Position numbers and translations under genes: made by a program | Shown: positions 10,881 through 20,626 of the stretch, in pieces | How positions within the stretch are numbered: the stretch's first letter is position 1 | Layout: each line of letters begins with the position of its first letter | NCBI GenBank assembly: GCA_008729055.1 | Contig: SDUX01000004.1 | Location: 4,143,966-4,207,965 of the forward strand | Length of the DNA stretch: 64,000 nucleotides | Source of the DNA: Pyropia haitanensis | Lineage: Eukaryota > Rhodophyta > Bangiophyceae > Bangiales > Bangiaceae | Direction: 5' to 3' | Notes under the pieces: model-generated | The model's input: only the letters and a program-made list of their open reading frames with translations | Told to the model about the DNA's origin: nothing | The model's database searches: none

Positions 10881-12579
10881 AACAGCACAAAACCTACCGT
10901 GAAAAAGACGCTGTCGTGGGAAGTGCGGCGCTCGGCCGGGGGCACCGCCGGTTGACTGCACTCCTCCACGGCCGCCGGATCGTGGTCGCCGGGTCGGAGC
11001 GGGGTCAACGTGATGGCGGCGGCAGCGGCAGCGGCGGCAGCGTCGCGGTCGAGCCCCGCCAGCCGCCGTCCCACGCCCGTCCCCGCCCGCCGCCGCTCTC
11101 GGCGCCCGTCGCACCAACAGCAGAGTTGGCATGCGGGGCGACGGGTGGTGCAGCGATCTGGGCGGCAGCCGGATCGGGGTGGACGTGGAGGTGGAAAGCG
11201 GGTGGCGACAGCGGCAGCAGAGGTGGAAGCGTGGGGGCGTGCGGTGGGCGTGACGGGAAGCCCCTCCACCCGTCGCCGCGTCGATCCTTGGCGCGCCAAG
11301 ACACCGCCGGCGCCACCGACCGCCGCGACGGCGCGAGCGGCAGCGGCCCGGGACGCGCCAATGTTGCCGTCGCCGTTGGCGGCCACCACCGCCGCGTGGG
11401 CGGGGACGCGCGCCCCACCAACTCGGCGGTGGCCACCGTAACGGCGCCTGCGGCCGCAACGGCTGCGGCGGCGGCAACGGCAGCGAGCAGCGGGCAGCGA
11501 CGGCGGCACGCCGTCACGAACGGTCGTTAGCGGTAGGCAGCTCCCGCCGCGGCATACTCGCGCGTGACACCCACCGCCGCGGTGCAAGAGGCGAAACCGG
11601 AGGGCGGGGCGGGGCGGGGGCGGAAACCGAGGGGCGAGGGGCGGGAAGCGGGGGGCGGAGGGCGGGAAACGGGGGATCGAGGCCAGAGGCGGGGGTGGCG
11701 GGACGCTGGGGGGAGGAGCTCGAACGGGCGGGGCGGGCGCCGCGCGCGCAAGCGGGGTGAGCGCGCAGGGGCGAGCGGGGGGGGGGGGGGGAACGGTTTG
11801 ACGCGAGTCGTCCGCGCGGCTCGTGCCGCAGGCGCGTGCGGGGGGAGTGCGGCGGCCGACGCGGACATCACGGGAGGGCGGTGGGTGGCGCGAGTGACGG
11901 CAAGCGCGCGGGGAAGCGGGGTTCGTAGGGCACCGTGCAGCGCGGCGGATGCGGGGCGGGACGCCGGTGCGCGGCGGGACGGGGCGGGGTGCGTGGGGAC
12001 GCGGGGTGCGGCGGCGCGGGAAGCGGCGGCGGCGGGGTGCGGCGGGACGGGGCGGTGCTGGGGGTGGCGGCCCGCGCGGGAGCGTCCCGCGTTAACCGCC
12101 GCAGAAGCTAGCTGCAGCAGGCCGACGAAATGTTGCTGCGGTGCTGGCGTGAGGGCGTGTGCCGCAGCCCGTTTGTGGGGGGGGGGGGGTGCTACGCCGG
12201 CGCGAGCGCCACGGCGGGTCGGGTGGCGGCCGCCGGCTGACGCGGGAGCAGGTGGGGGGGGGGGGTGCCTCGCTAGGTAGCGTGCGGTGGGTGGCGCGGC
12301 CGGTGCTGCTTGCGGTGGGTGGTGGGGTGCTTGTCGGGTGATTTCAAAAAGGGCCGGTGGGACGGCACGGGGGCGGGGGGTGAGCGCGACTGCGTCCGCT
12401 GCGGCATCGGTCCGTCTGGGCCGTCCGCCCGGGGCGCGAGCGCCCCCCTCCCCCCCCTCTGCGCGCATCGGCGGCCGTGCGGCGGCCGCCGTCGCCGCCG
12501 CCGGGCCGCCTGCAACCTCCAGCGGCTCTTTCCTGGCCGTGAGCGCCTCGCTGCCGGCCCAGCGGGCGTCGCACACGTC
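10881..12579. other. GC-rich single-copy stretch, no gene identified
   Basis: Alternating GGCGGGG and GCC-rich sequence with long G-runs (11,780 and 12,176 regions). Open frames on both strands are long but start at GTG/TTG or have no start, and they read as Ala/Pro/Arg strings. The minus frame ending near 11,527 and the one near 11,517 have Ala-rich signal-like starts but no ATG. An identical stretch occurs in copy B (43,880-45,555). Confidence 0.4.
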
Positions 12580-12886
12580 GTTCTTCCCCCCCCCTGTTCT
12601 GTGAAAGAAAAACAAACCAAAAACGCCGCGCCAACTTTGTCTCGACACACACACGCCGCCGAGGGTCTGCCGCCCATTGATATTGCGTCTTGGCGCCGCA
12701 CGTCACGACCGGGAACGGCGCGTGGGGGCGGCGGCCGGTGGGTAGCGAGTCGGGACGCGGACTGTCAGGGCTGTAGCACACGCGTGGGCGCGTCCCCAGT
12801 TGGGACGCCGGCGGTTTAATTTTTTTTTGGCTCTTTGAATGGGCGCCACTGCTCTCGCACACGAGGCGGTCTGACAGCTTGCTCTC
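12580..12886. promoter_or_regulatory. AT-richer island with T-tract (possible promoter or untranslated region)
   Basis: A purine-rich AAAGAAAAACAAACC segment (about 12,603), ATTGATATTG (about 12,676) and TTTAATTTTTTTTTGG (about 12,815) interrupt the GC-rich sequence. The only ATG just downstream (12,839) opens an 11-codon frame. The adjacent long Ala-rich plus frame begins with GTG at 12,887, so no CDS is called. A CTCTCGTGACAG stretch just before it resembles a splice acceptor. Confidence 0.2.
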
Positions 12887-13564
12887 GTGACAGGGGAACA
12901 CGGCGAAAAGAGGGGAGAGGGGACGGTTCGGCGGGCCGCGACGGCAGCGGCGGCGGTGACGCGGCGGGTTTTGGTGGCGGCCGCCGCCGCGGCGGCCGCG
13001 GCGGACCAGGCCGCCTCCGTGCTGGCCGCCGCGGTGGCGGGCAACCGCGTCGCGGCGGGGCAGTCACGCCCGGCGCTCCCGGCGCGGCGCCGGGGGGGGG
13101 GGGGCGACGGCCGCGGTGGCCGCGGTGGCGGCGGCGACGCCGCCAGCCCTGCGCCCGTCGCGCCCGCCACAGCCACCACCACCGCCACCATCGCCGCCGT
13201 CGGCAGGGGCAGGCAGATCGATGGCGGCCGCGACGTCGCCCGCTCCCCCCCCCTCTCCTCTCGAGCACGTCACCCCGTGGCTTGTGCCCGCTGGCAGCGT
13301 CCAACGCCGCTGCCGCCGCCGCCGCCACAGCCGCCGCAGTGCACGCCGCCGGCTACACGGCGAGCACCCTCACACCGCCCGCGCTACCGGCGGCGTCACC
13401 ACCGCCGGCGCTGCCCTCCTCCCCCCCAGAGGGCAGGTGCGTTCCCCTTCCCCTCCACCCGCCGCTGCCGCCATGCCGATGGCCGCTGCCGTCCCCACCA
13501 CCACCACTAGCAAAGGCCGCCTCACCCACCCTTTCTCCCCCACTCCCACACCAAACTTGACTGT

Positions 13565-13732
13565 TTACAACATCCCGCCCGCGACGGTCACGCCCGCCAC
13601 GCGGTGACCGTCGAGGGACACAAAGACTGACGTCAGCGCGTCGGCGGCGGCCGCGGCGGCGACCGCCGGGCGCTGAGTCAGCCGCAAGATCGCCGTCGCG
13701 GACTGCAACATCCCCGCAGCGGTGGTAGCCAT
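13565..13732 (-). CDS. Hypothetical small protein, 55 aa
   Basis: ATG at 13,732-13,730 and TAA at 13,567-13,565. The product begins MATTAAGMLQSATAILRL, has an Ala-rich middle and ends in a hydrophobic VAGVTVAGGML stretch. It is not recognised. It lies on one side of the promoter-like island 13,895-14,077 and diverges from the ORF at 14,078. The frame stays readable after the TAA (a further hydrophobic stretch), so the stop might be real, or it might lie in an unrecognised intron. Copy B carries the same ORF at 46,533-46,700, but recent duplication means this is not independent support. Confidence 0.25.
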   Translation of the reverse strand: MATTAAGMLQSATAILRLTQRPAVAAAAAADALTSVFVSLDGHRVAGVTVAGGML

Positions 13733-13894
13733 GGCACGACCAGACCGCGGAGGAGGGGCGGTGGGGACAGGGGGAGTCACTCCGTGCTGGTAGGGGGCGG
13801 CAATGGGTAGCGAGGGGGGGGTGGGCGCGATGCTGTCGCTGCCCCACCGCCGCCGCCACCGACGCGGTCGCTCGCCACCGCCCACGCCGCTGCC

Positions 13895-14077
13895 GACAAG
13901 GAGAGTGACTGCCCACGTGGCAGTCAATGGTCGGAACACGGAGATTTTTATGGATATCGCCTCTGATTGGGCAGTTTTTGGGTCGCGAATGGGACAACCC
14001 TGGTTCCACCCCAGCTCTGTCACTCGAGACTTCAGACAATTCTGACCTGCTATTGGGCACAGTCTACTTTACATTTG
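13895..14077. promoter_or_regulatory. Possible bidirectional promoter: G-box palindrome and two inverted CCAAT boxes
   Basis: A 19-bp inverted repeat centred on a CACGTG G-box, GACTGCCCACGTGGCAGTC, occupies 13,907-13,925. ATTGG (inverted CCAAT) occurs at 13,966-13,970 and 14,052-14,056. The segment is much less GC-rich than its surroundings. Divergent small ORFs start at 13,732 (minus) and 14,078 (plus). An overlapping plus ORF of 80 codons (13,803-14,045) also runs through it and cannot be excluded. bZIP/bHLH factors bind CACGTG and NF-Y binds CCAAT in other eukaryotes; occupancy here is inference. Confidence 0.4.
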
Positions 14078-14353
14078 ATGCGCGCCGCGGTGCACTTTCT
14101 CGCGAGCTTTTTTCATCCGAGGGCCTCGGCCGTGCACATCAGTCGCTCGCGTCGCGGCGCGCGCTCTCTCGTCACGCGCGCGGGCGGGCATGGACCAGGA
14201 GCGGCTCGGCCAAAAACGGCACCCCCCGCCGCTGTCAATGGCCGTCCCGGTGCCCCCTCAGACGCTCGCGTGGGCCGTCTGCGTGCCGCTGGCGCCGCCC
14301 GCTACGGATTCAACACAGACACCGGCCGGGAGGGGGGGGGGTACATCATCTAG
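14078..14353 (+). CDS. Hypothetical small protein, 91 aa, possible targeting peptide
   Basis: ATG at 14,078, 22 bp after the second ATTGG box, and stop TAG at 14,351-14,353. The N-terminus (MRAAVHFLASFF, then Ser/Arg-rich without acidic residues to about residue 38) resembles an organelle targeting peptide. The C-terminal part ends in RYGFNTDTGREGGGYII. No family is recognised. It could be a first exon. Other plus frames (for example from an ATG at 14,190) overlap and run longer but are Pro/Arg low-complexity. An identical copy lies at 47,045-47,320. Confidence 0.3.
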   Translation: MRAAVHFLASFFHPRASAVHISRSRRGARSLVTRAGGHGPGAARPKTAPPAAVNGRPGAPSDARVGRLRAAGAARYGFNTDTGREGGGYII

Positions 14354-15699
14354 ACGATCTATTGCCGCGTTTGAACCGCCGAGCGCGGGAGGGGTACACC
14401 GACCTGCAAACAGAGCGCTCTTGCCGCCGTCAGGCACGCCCGCCTCGCCTCCGCCCCCCCCTCCGAGCTCCGGCGGGGGCGGTTGGGCAGGGGGCCTGCG
14501 GCACGAGCAGAGCCGCCCCGCCTCCGTGGGCACCCGCCCCCACCGCACTGACCACCCCACCAGCCGTAGCGCGCCGCCCATGACCGCCGCCAGCCGCCCG
14601 CGGTGTGTGCGCGTGCGCCGCCGTTTCGCGGTCGGCTGCGGCGGCGCGCACGGCAGTGCAGCCGTGCCCCGACGCGGCTCGACGCGCGGCCCCGACCCTC
14701 ACCGGTGCCGCTGCGCCGCCGCCGTCGCCGCCCGCGCTGCCCCAGCACCTGACGGAGCGGATCGCCACGGGCCGCCGCGACGCGGTCTGCCGCGCCGTCG
14801 CCGCCCCCGTCCCAACTGCCCGCCCGCGCACGACGCCGGGGTTGCCCCTGCCGCCCGCCCGCCCGCCCCCGCGCTCGCGCGCACCGGCGCGCCCGTGTGC
14901 CCGCCCGCCCACCTGCCCGCCTACCCGCCTGCCCGCCTACCCGCCTGCGCGTCGCCAGTTGTCCCGCCCAATCTCCCTCCCGCCCGCTAGCCTGCTCGAC
15001 CGCCCGCCTTCCCGCCGTCCTGCCCGTTTCCACTCGTACGGTTCTCCATGCCGCATCCCGCCCACTCGGGTGTCGGCTCACGGGCACTTGGCCGCCCGTT
15101 TTTTTTTTCCTTCTCTTCGTCTGGCACTCGTGCTTCTTGTCGTCCACCCACCTGCCGATGCCGCCGCCGTTTTGGGTGTGACGTAACGGGCGACGGAAGG
15201 CGGGGTGGCGGGGATGGCGCGAGGGGGGGAGTGAGGGGTGAGATGGGACGTGCATGGCGGGACGCGGGTGGGACGCATAGAGCGTGCGGGCGGGTGGCCC
15301 CGCCCCGCCGCCTCCGACGCCCAGCCCGCGCGCGCGCGATCGCACACGGCGTGGCGGTCGCTGGCGGTGCGTCGACACGGGGCTGCCGCCGTCGCGGGAG
15401 CGCCACGATGGCCGCGCTGCCGTTGCCGCCGCTGCTCGTCGTTGCGCACCCGCCCACGAGTGCGATTGTGCCCCGCCGGCGCCTCCCGCCGCGCCAGCGC
15501 CGGCTCCCGCCCTGGGCGGGTGCGGGTGCGCATGCTGCGGCCGCTCCGGCTGCCACGCCCCGCGTCCAGCGAGTCGGTAACCGCCGACGTGGACGGCAGA
15601 CCTACCCCTTGCGGCGCCTCTCGCCGGCAGGCGTAGTCTGGAATCTTGCTATTCGGGGTGAGTACGGCGCTGCTCGGCCCTGCGGGTGACCAGCGCTGC
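14354..15699. other. GC-rich single-copy stretch with a Pro-codon microsatellite
   Basis: No supportable gene. A CCCGCCTAC/CCCGCCTGC/CCACCTGC microsatellite lies at about 14,898-14,950, and the following 90 bp differs strongly between copies A and B (compare 47,860-47,960), making it the most variable part of the single-copy segment. A T-tract with TTCCTTCTCTTCG follows near 15,100. Confidence 0.4.
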
Positions 15700-18600
15700 G
15701 GGTGGCGCGGAGTTAGCGACGGTCACGCACGTGGCGGGGTAGCTGGGGGGCTCCTCGGCCGTGTGCGTGGCCGGCGTTGTCGATCGCGGGGTGGTGGTGG
15801 CGGAGAGGTGGTGGTGGGGTGGTAGCTGGCGGGGTGCTGGTGGTGGGGTGGTGGTAGTGGTGGGCTGATGGTGGCGGCGTGGTGGTGGCGGCGGCGTGGT
15901 GGTGGCGATGCACGTGGCGGAGCACGCCCCGACGCGTTGGTCCTCTTCCTGTTGAACGCGTTGGGTGGCGAGCTGAGAGGACAAAAGAGGGACGGCGGTG
16001 GAAGGCGAGAAGGAAGGGGCGGCTGAGAGGACGGGCGTGATGGTGGCGAGTGCGGTGGAGGTGGCGGCGGCAAAAACGGCGGCGGCGGCGGTGGCAGCGG
16101 CAACGGCGGCGGCGATGGCGGCGGCGGCGGCAAGGGCGGCGACAAGGGCAACACGGCGGCGGCGGCGGCGGCGGCAGCGGCAACGGCGGCGGCGATGGCG
16201 GCGGCGGCGGCAAGGGCGGCGACAAGGGCAACACGGCGGCGGCGGCGGCGGCGGCAGCGGCAACGGCGGCGGCGATGGCGGCGACGGCGGCAAGGGCGGC
16301 GACAAGGGCAACACGGCGGCGGCGGCGGCGGCGGCAGCGGCAACGGCGGCGGCGATGGCGGCGACGGCGGCAAGGGCGGCGACAAGGGCAACACGGCGGC
16401 GGCGGCGGCGGCGGCAGCGTCAACGGCGGCGGCGATGGCGGCGACGGCGACAAGGGCGGCGACAAGGGCAACACGGCGGCGGCGGCGGCGGCGGCAGCGG
16501 CAACGGCGGCGGCGATGGCGGCGACGGCGGCAAGGGCGGCGACAAGGGCAACACGGCGGCGGCGGCGGCGGCGGCAGCGTCAACGGCGGCGGCGATGGCG
16601 GCGACGGCGACAAGGGCGGCGACAAGGGCAACACGGCGGCGGCGGCGGCGGCGGCAGCGGCAAGAGCGGCGGCAAGTACAAGTCAGCGGCGGGGGCGGCG
16701 GGGGTGGTGTCGGCGGCAGGTATTTGGTGGGGGATGACGCGGGGAGGGCGAGGACGGGCGCGGCGGGAGTGGTGGGGGGGGGGCGGAGGTGTCGGCGGTG
16801 GTGGGTTTGGGTGGTGGTGGTGGTGTGGTGGCGGCGGCGTGGTGTTGGTGCCGAGGTGGGCGGGCGGTGTTGGCGACGGTCACGCACGTGGCGGGGTAGC
16901 TGGGGGGCTCCCCGGCCGTGTGCGTGGCCGGCGTTGTGGATGGCGGGGTGGTGGTGGCGGGGTGGTGGTGGTGGGGTGGTAGCTGCCGGGGTGGTGGTGG
17001 TGGGGTGGTGGTGGTGGTGGCTTGGTGGTGGTGGTGGGGTGGTGGCGGCGGCGTGGGGATGGTGACGGACGTGGCGGGGCACTTTGGGACGGTGCCCCGT
17101 CGCGTCCTGGGTGGTGGGGGTTGGGGGGGGGGGGGGGCCACGCCGACACGCCGCCGCCTCTGCCACCACCGCCAGCTGCTGTCATTGCTGACTCGGCCAT
17201 CGCTTCTCCCGCAGCTGCCGCTTGTGCCACTGCGTTTTTCTTTTTTTTTTTTCAGCTGTTGTTTTATATTTTGTTTGGGTGTGGGCGCGGGGGGTGTGGG
17301 GAGCTGAGGGGAGGGGGGGGGGGGAGGCGGAGGAGGGCGAGAGCGGAGGGGCGGCTGAGGGGAGGGGCGTGATGGTGGCGGCGGCGGTGGCGGCGGCGGC
17401 GGCAAGGGCGGCGACAAGGGCAACACGGCGGCGGCGGCGGCGGCGGCAGCGGCAACGGCGGCGGCGATGGCGGCGACGGCGGCAAGGGCGGCGACAAGGG
17501 CAACACGGCGGCGGCGGCGGCGGCGGCAGCGGCAACGGCGGCGGCGATGGCGGCGGCGGCGGCAAGGGCGGCGACAAGGGCAACACGGCGGCGGCGGCGG
17601 CGGCGGCAGCGGCAACGGCGGCGGCGATGGCGGCGGCGGCGGCAAGGGCGGCGACAAGGGCAACACGGCGGCGGCGGCGGCGGCGGCAGCGGCAACGGCG
17701 GCGGCGATGGCGGCGGCGGCGGCAAGGGCGGCGACAAGGGCAACACGGCGGCGGCGGCGGCGGCGGCAGCGGCAACGGCGGCGGCGATGGCGGCGGCGGC
17801 GGCAAGGGCGGCGACAAGGGCAACACGGCGGCGGCGGCGGCGGCGGCAGCGGCAACGGCGGCGGCGATGGCGGCGACGGCGGCAAGGGCGGCGACAAGGG
17901 CAACACGGCGGCGGCGGCGGCGGCGGCAGCGGCAACGGCGGCGGCGATGGCGGCGACGGCGGCAAGGGCGGCGACAAGGGCAACACGGCGGCGGCGGCGG
18001 CGGCGGCAGCGTCAACGGCGGCGGCGATGGCGGCGACGGCGACAAGGGCGGCGACAAGGGCAACACGGCGGCGGCGGCGGCGGCGGCAGCGGCAAGAGCG
18101 GCGGCAAGTACAAGTCAGCGGCGGGGGCGGCGGGGGTGGTGTCGGCGGCAGGTATTTGGTGGGGGATGACGCGGGGAGGGCGAGGACGGGCGCGGCGGGA
18201 GTGGTGGGGGGGGGCGGAGGTGTCGGCGGTGGTGGGTTTGGGTGGTGGTGGTGGTGTGGTGGCGGCGGCGTGGTGTTGGTGCCGAGGTGGGCGGGCGGTG
18301 TTGGCGACGGTCACGCACGTGGCGGGGTAGCTGGGGGGCTCCCCGGCCGTGTGCGTGGCCGGCGTTGTGGATGGCGGGGTGGTGGTGGCGGGGTGGTGGT
18401 GGTGGGGTGGTAGCTGCCGGGGTGGTGGTGGTGGGGTGGTGGTGGTGGTGGCTTGGTGGTGGTGGTGGGGTGGTGGCGGCGGCGTGGGGATGGTGACGGA
18501 CGTGGCGGGGCACTTTGGGACGGTGCCCCGTCGCGTCCTGGGTGGTGGGGGTTGGGGGGGGGGGGGGGCCACGCCGACACGCCGCCGCCTCTGCCACCAC

Positions 18601-19835
18601 CGCCAGCTGCTGTCATTGCTGACTCGGCCATCGCTTCTCCCGCAGCTGCCGCTTGTGCCACTGCGTTTTTCTTTTTTTTTTTTCAGCTGTTGTTTTATAT
18701 TTTGTTTGGGTGTGGGCGCGGGGGGTGTGGGGAGCTGAGGGGAGGGGGGGGGGGAGGCGGAGGAGGGCGAGAGCGGAGGGGCGGCTGAGGGGAGGGGCGT
18801 GATGGTGGCGGCGGCGGTGGCGGCGGCGGCGGCAAGGGCGGCGACAAGGGCAACACGGCGGCGGCGGCGGCGGCGGCAGCGGCAACGGCGGCGGCGATGG
18901 CGGCGGCGGCGGCAAGGGCGGCGACAAGGGCAACACGGCGGCGGCGGCGGCGGCGGCAGCGGCAACGGCGGCGGCGATGGCGGCGGCGGCGGCAAGGGCG
19001 GCGACAAGTGCAAGACGGCGGCGGCGGCGGCGGCGGCAGCGGCAACGGCGGCGGCGATGGCGGCGGCGGCGCCAAGGGCGGCGACAAGGGCAACACGGCG
19101 GCGGCGGCGGCGGCGGCAGCGGCAAGAGCGGCGGCAAGTACAAGTCAGCGGCGGGGGCGGCGGGGGTGGTGTCGGCGGCAGGTATTTGGTGGGGGATGAC
19201 GCGGGGAGGGCGAGGACGGGCGCGGCGGGAGTGGTGGGGGGGGGCGGAGGTGTCGGCGGTGGTGGGTTTGGGTGGTGGTGGTGGTGTGGTGGCGGCGGCG
19301 TGGTGTTGGTGCCGAGGTGGGCGGGCGGTGTTGGCGACGGTCACGCACGTGGCGGGGCAGCTGGGGGGCTCCCCGGCCGTGTGCGTGGCCGGCGTTGTGG
19401 ATGGCGGGGTGGTGGTGGCGGGGTGGTGGTGGTGGGGTGGTAGCTGCCGGGGTGGTGGTGGTGGGGTGGTGGTGGTGGTGGCTTGGTGGTGGTGGTGGGG
19501 TGGTGGCGGCGGCGTGGGGATGGTGACGGACGTGGCGGGGCACTTTGGGACGGTGCCCCGTCGCGTCCTGGGTGGTGGGGGTTGGGGGGGTGGGGGGCCA
19601 CGCCGACACGCCGCCGCCTCTGCCGCCACCGCCAGCTGCTGTCATTGCTGACTCGGCCATCGCTTCTCCCGCAGCTGCCGCTTGTGCCACTGCCTTTTTC
19701 TATTTTTTTTTCAGCTGTTGTTTTTTTTTTTTTGTTTGGGTGTGGGCGCGGGGGGTGTGGGGAGCTGAGGGGAGGGGGGAGGGGCGGCGGTGGAGGGCGA
19801 GATGGGAGGGAGGAGTGAGGGAGAGGGCGCGGTGA
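15700..19835 (+). repeat. GGC higher-order repeat, copy A (3 full units plus a diverged first unit)
   Basis: Each unit is a block of an 80 bp GGC-rich minisatellite (anchor GGCGACAAGGGCAACACGG) followed by a spacer of about 0.75 kb. The spacer contains GTATTTGGTGGGGGATGAC, a GGT-rich tract, a CACGTG site, GACGGTGCCCCGTCGCG, and a T-tract ending TTTTCAGCTGTT. GTATTTGG anchors are at about 16,720, 18,152 and 19,182, so unit lengths are about 1,432 and 1,030 bp. The difference is five 80 bp units. Minisatellite blocks are about 16,080-16,670, 17,390-18,110 and 18,815-19,130. The left edge (15,700-16,070) is a diverged spacer variant. No coding function is supported. Confidence 0.9.
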
Positions 19836-20031
19836 GATGTCGGGTGGGGAGCCAGTTTGTACCATTGGCACGTCATCACCCTCATGTTGTTCGCATTCGC
19901 CGCGTTTGTCGCCGCCTGTCTCGACTTTCGCTCTTGCGGCTGCGCCGGCGGCGTCACCGCTCCCTTCCCGCGTGCCGAAATGGCGCGTTTGTGGTGCCAA
20001 GGCGCACGCGCTGGTGCATCTTTGACTCGAA

Positions 20032-20406
20032 ATGGCCGCCGCGGATGTGGCCGTGGCGGTGCGCCTGGGAATGGCCACGCTGCGTACCGCGGCGTACGGC
20101 TCGCGGACGGAGCAGATTGATGGGGACGTGTTTGCGCTGGGGTGCTCGCGGGCCGCAGCGGGGGAGTCGCGCGCGGTGGCAGAGGCGGCATCGGCCAAAC
20201 TCGACCCCGCATCCACAGGCGCAGCAGAGGGAGTGGGGGGGGGGGGGGAGCGGGACGTGCCGCAGGCGGCGCTCCTCCGGGCGGTGCAGGCCGACGCGGG
20301 CGCGGCGGCGGGGGTGTCAAGGGCGGAGTTTCGGGCGGCCGTCCCGACGCTGGTAGAGGAGGAGCGGGTGGTGGTGGTGGGGGGGGGGAGCACGCTGCGT
20401 CGGATC
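20032..20406 (+). pseudogene. MCM4: Orphan C-terminal fragment of MCM4 (replicative helicase subunit)
   Basis: MCM4 is one of six AAA+ subunits of the MCM2-7 helicase that unwinds DNA at replication forks. About 125 residues match its C-terminal end in order: ADVAVAVRL at residues 4-12 (MCM4 has a D-V-x-x-A-x-R-L helix here), TEQID at 26-30, then a G-x-S segment and Arg/Glu-rich helix at 37-57. A winged-helix-like end runs from LLRAVQAD to VSRAEFRAAVPTLVEEERV and STLRRI at about 81-125. The ATPase core (Walker A, Walker B, arginine finger) is absent: an in-frame TGA lies just upstream and repeat DNA begins 200 bp away. The frame stays open to 21,072, antisense to the armadillo gene, but homology stops near 20,406. 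It could be the last exon of a gene with a repeat-filled intron, though no upstream MCM exon is visible in the window. MCM5 is a weaker alternative. Confidence 0.55.
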
Positions 20407-20626
20407 GCGACGGACGCGGAAGGCGGGGGGAATGGGGAAGGGGCCGGCAGTTGCGGGGGGCGTGTCGGGATGCACTTGTCTTTTTGTGTGCCTGCTTGGT
20501 TGTCGGCAGCGCGGCTGCACCCGCCCCCAGTGGTGCCCAGTGTAGTGACCAGTGTAGAGGGTGCCCACGGCCGTGGCCGCCGACATGGTTTCGCCGACAG
20601 TGACACCCCGCCCACCACGGCGCACC

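Noticed and set aside
9909..11477. 522-codon minus frame across the 370-390 bp repeats
   Set aside because: It runs through diverged repeats and GC-rich single-copy DNA without a recognisable domain. The frame is not preserved in copy B because of base-run differences.
12887..13510. Ala-rich plus-strand frame of about 207 codons with a plausible helix (DQAASVLAAAVAGNRVAAG)
   Set aside because: It begins with GTG after a stop, has no upstream ATG in frame, and the downstream frame differs between duplicates because of run-length changes. It could be an exon but cannot be supported.
15998..19060. Long Gly/Ala/Arg-repeat open frames through the GGC minisatellites (also in 48,913-59,360)
   Set aside because: Frames on both strands are open, cycle through three simple peptides every 80 residues, and change between units with single-base run differences.
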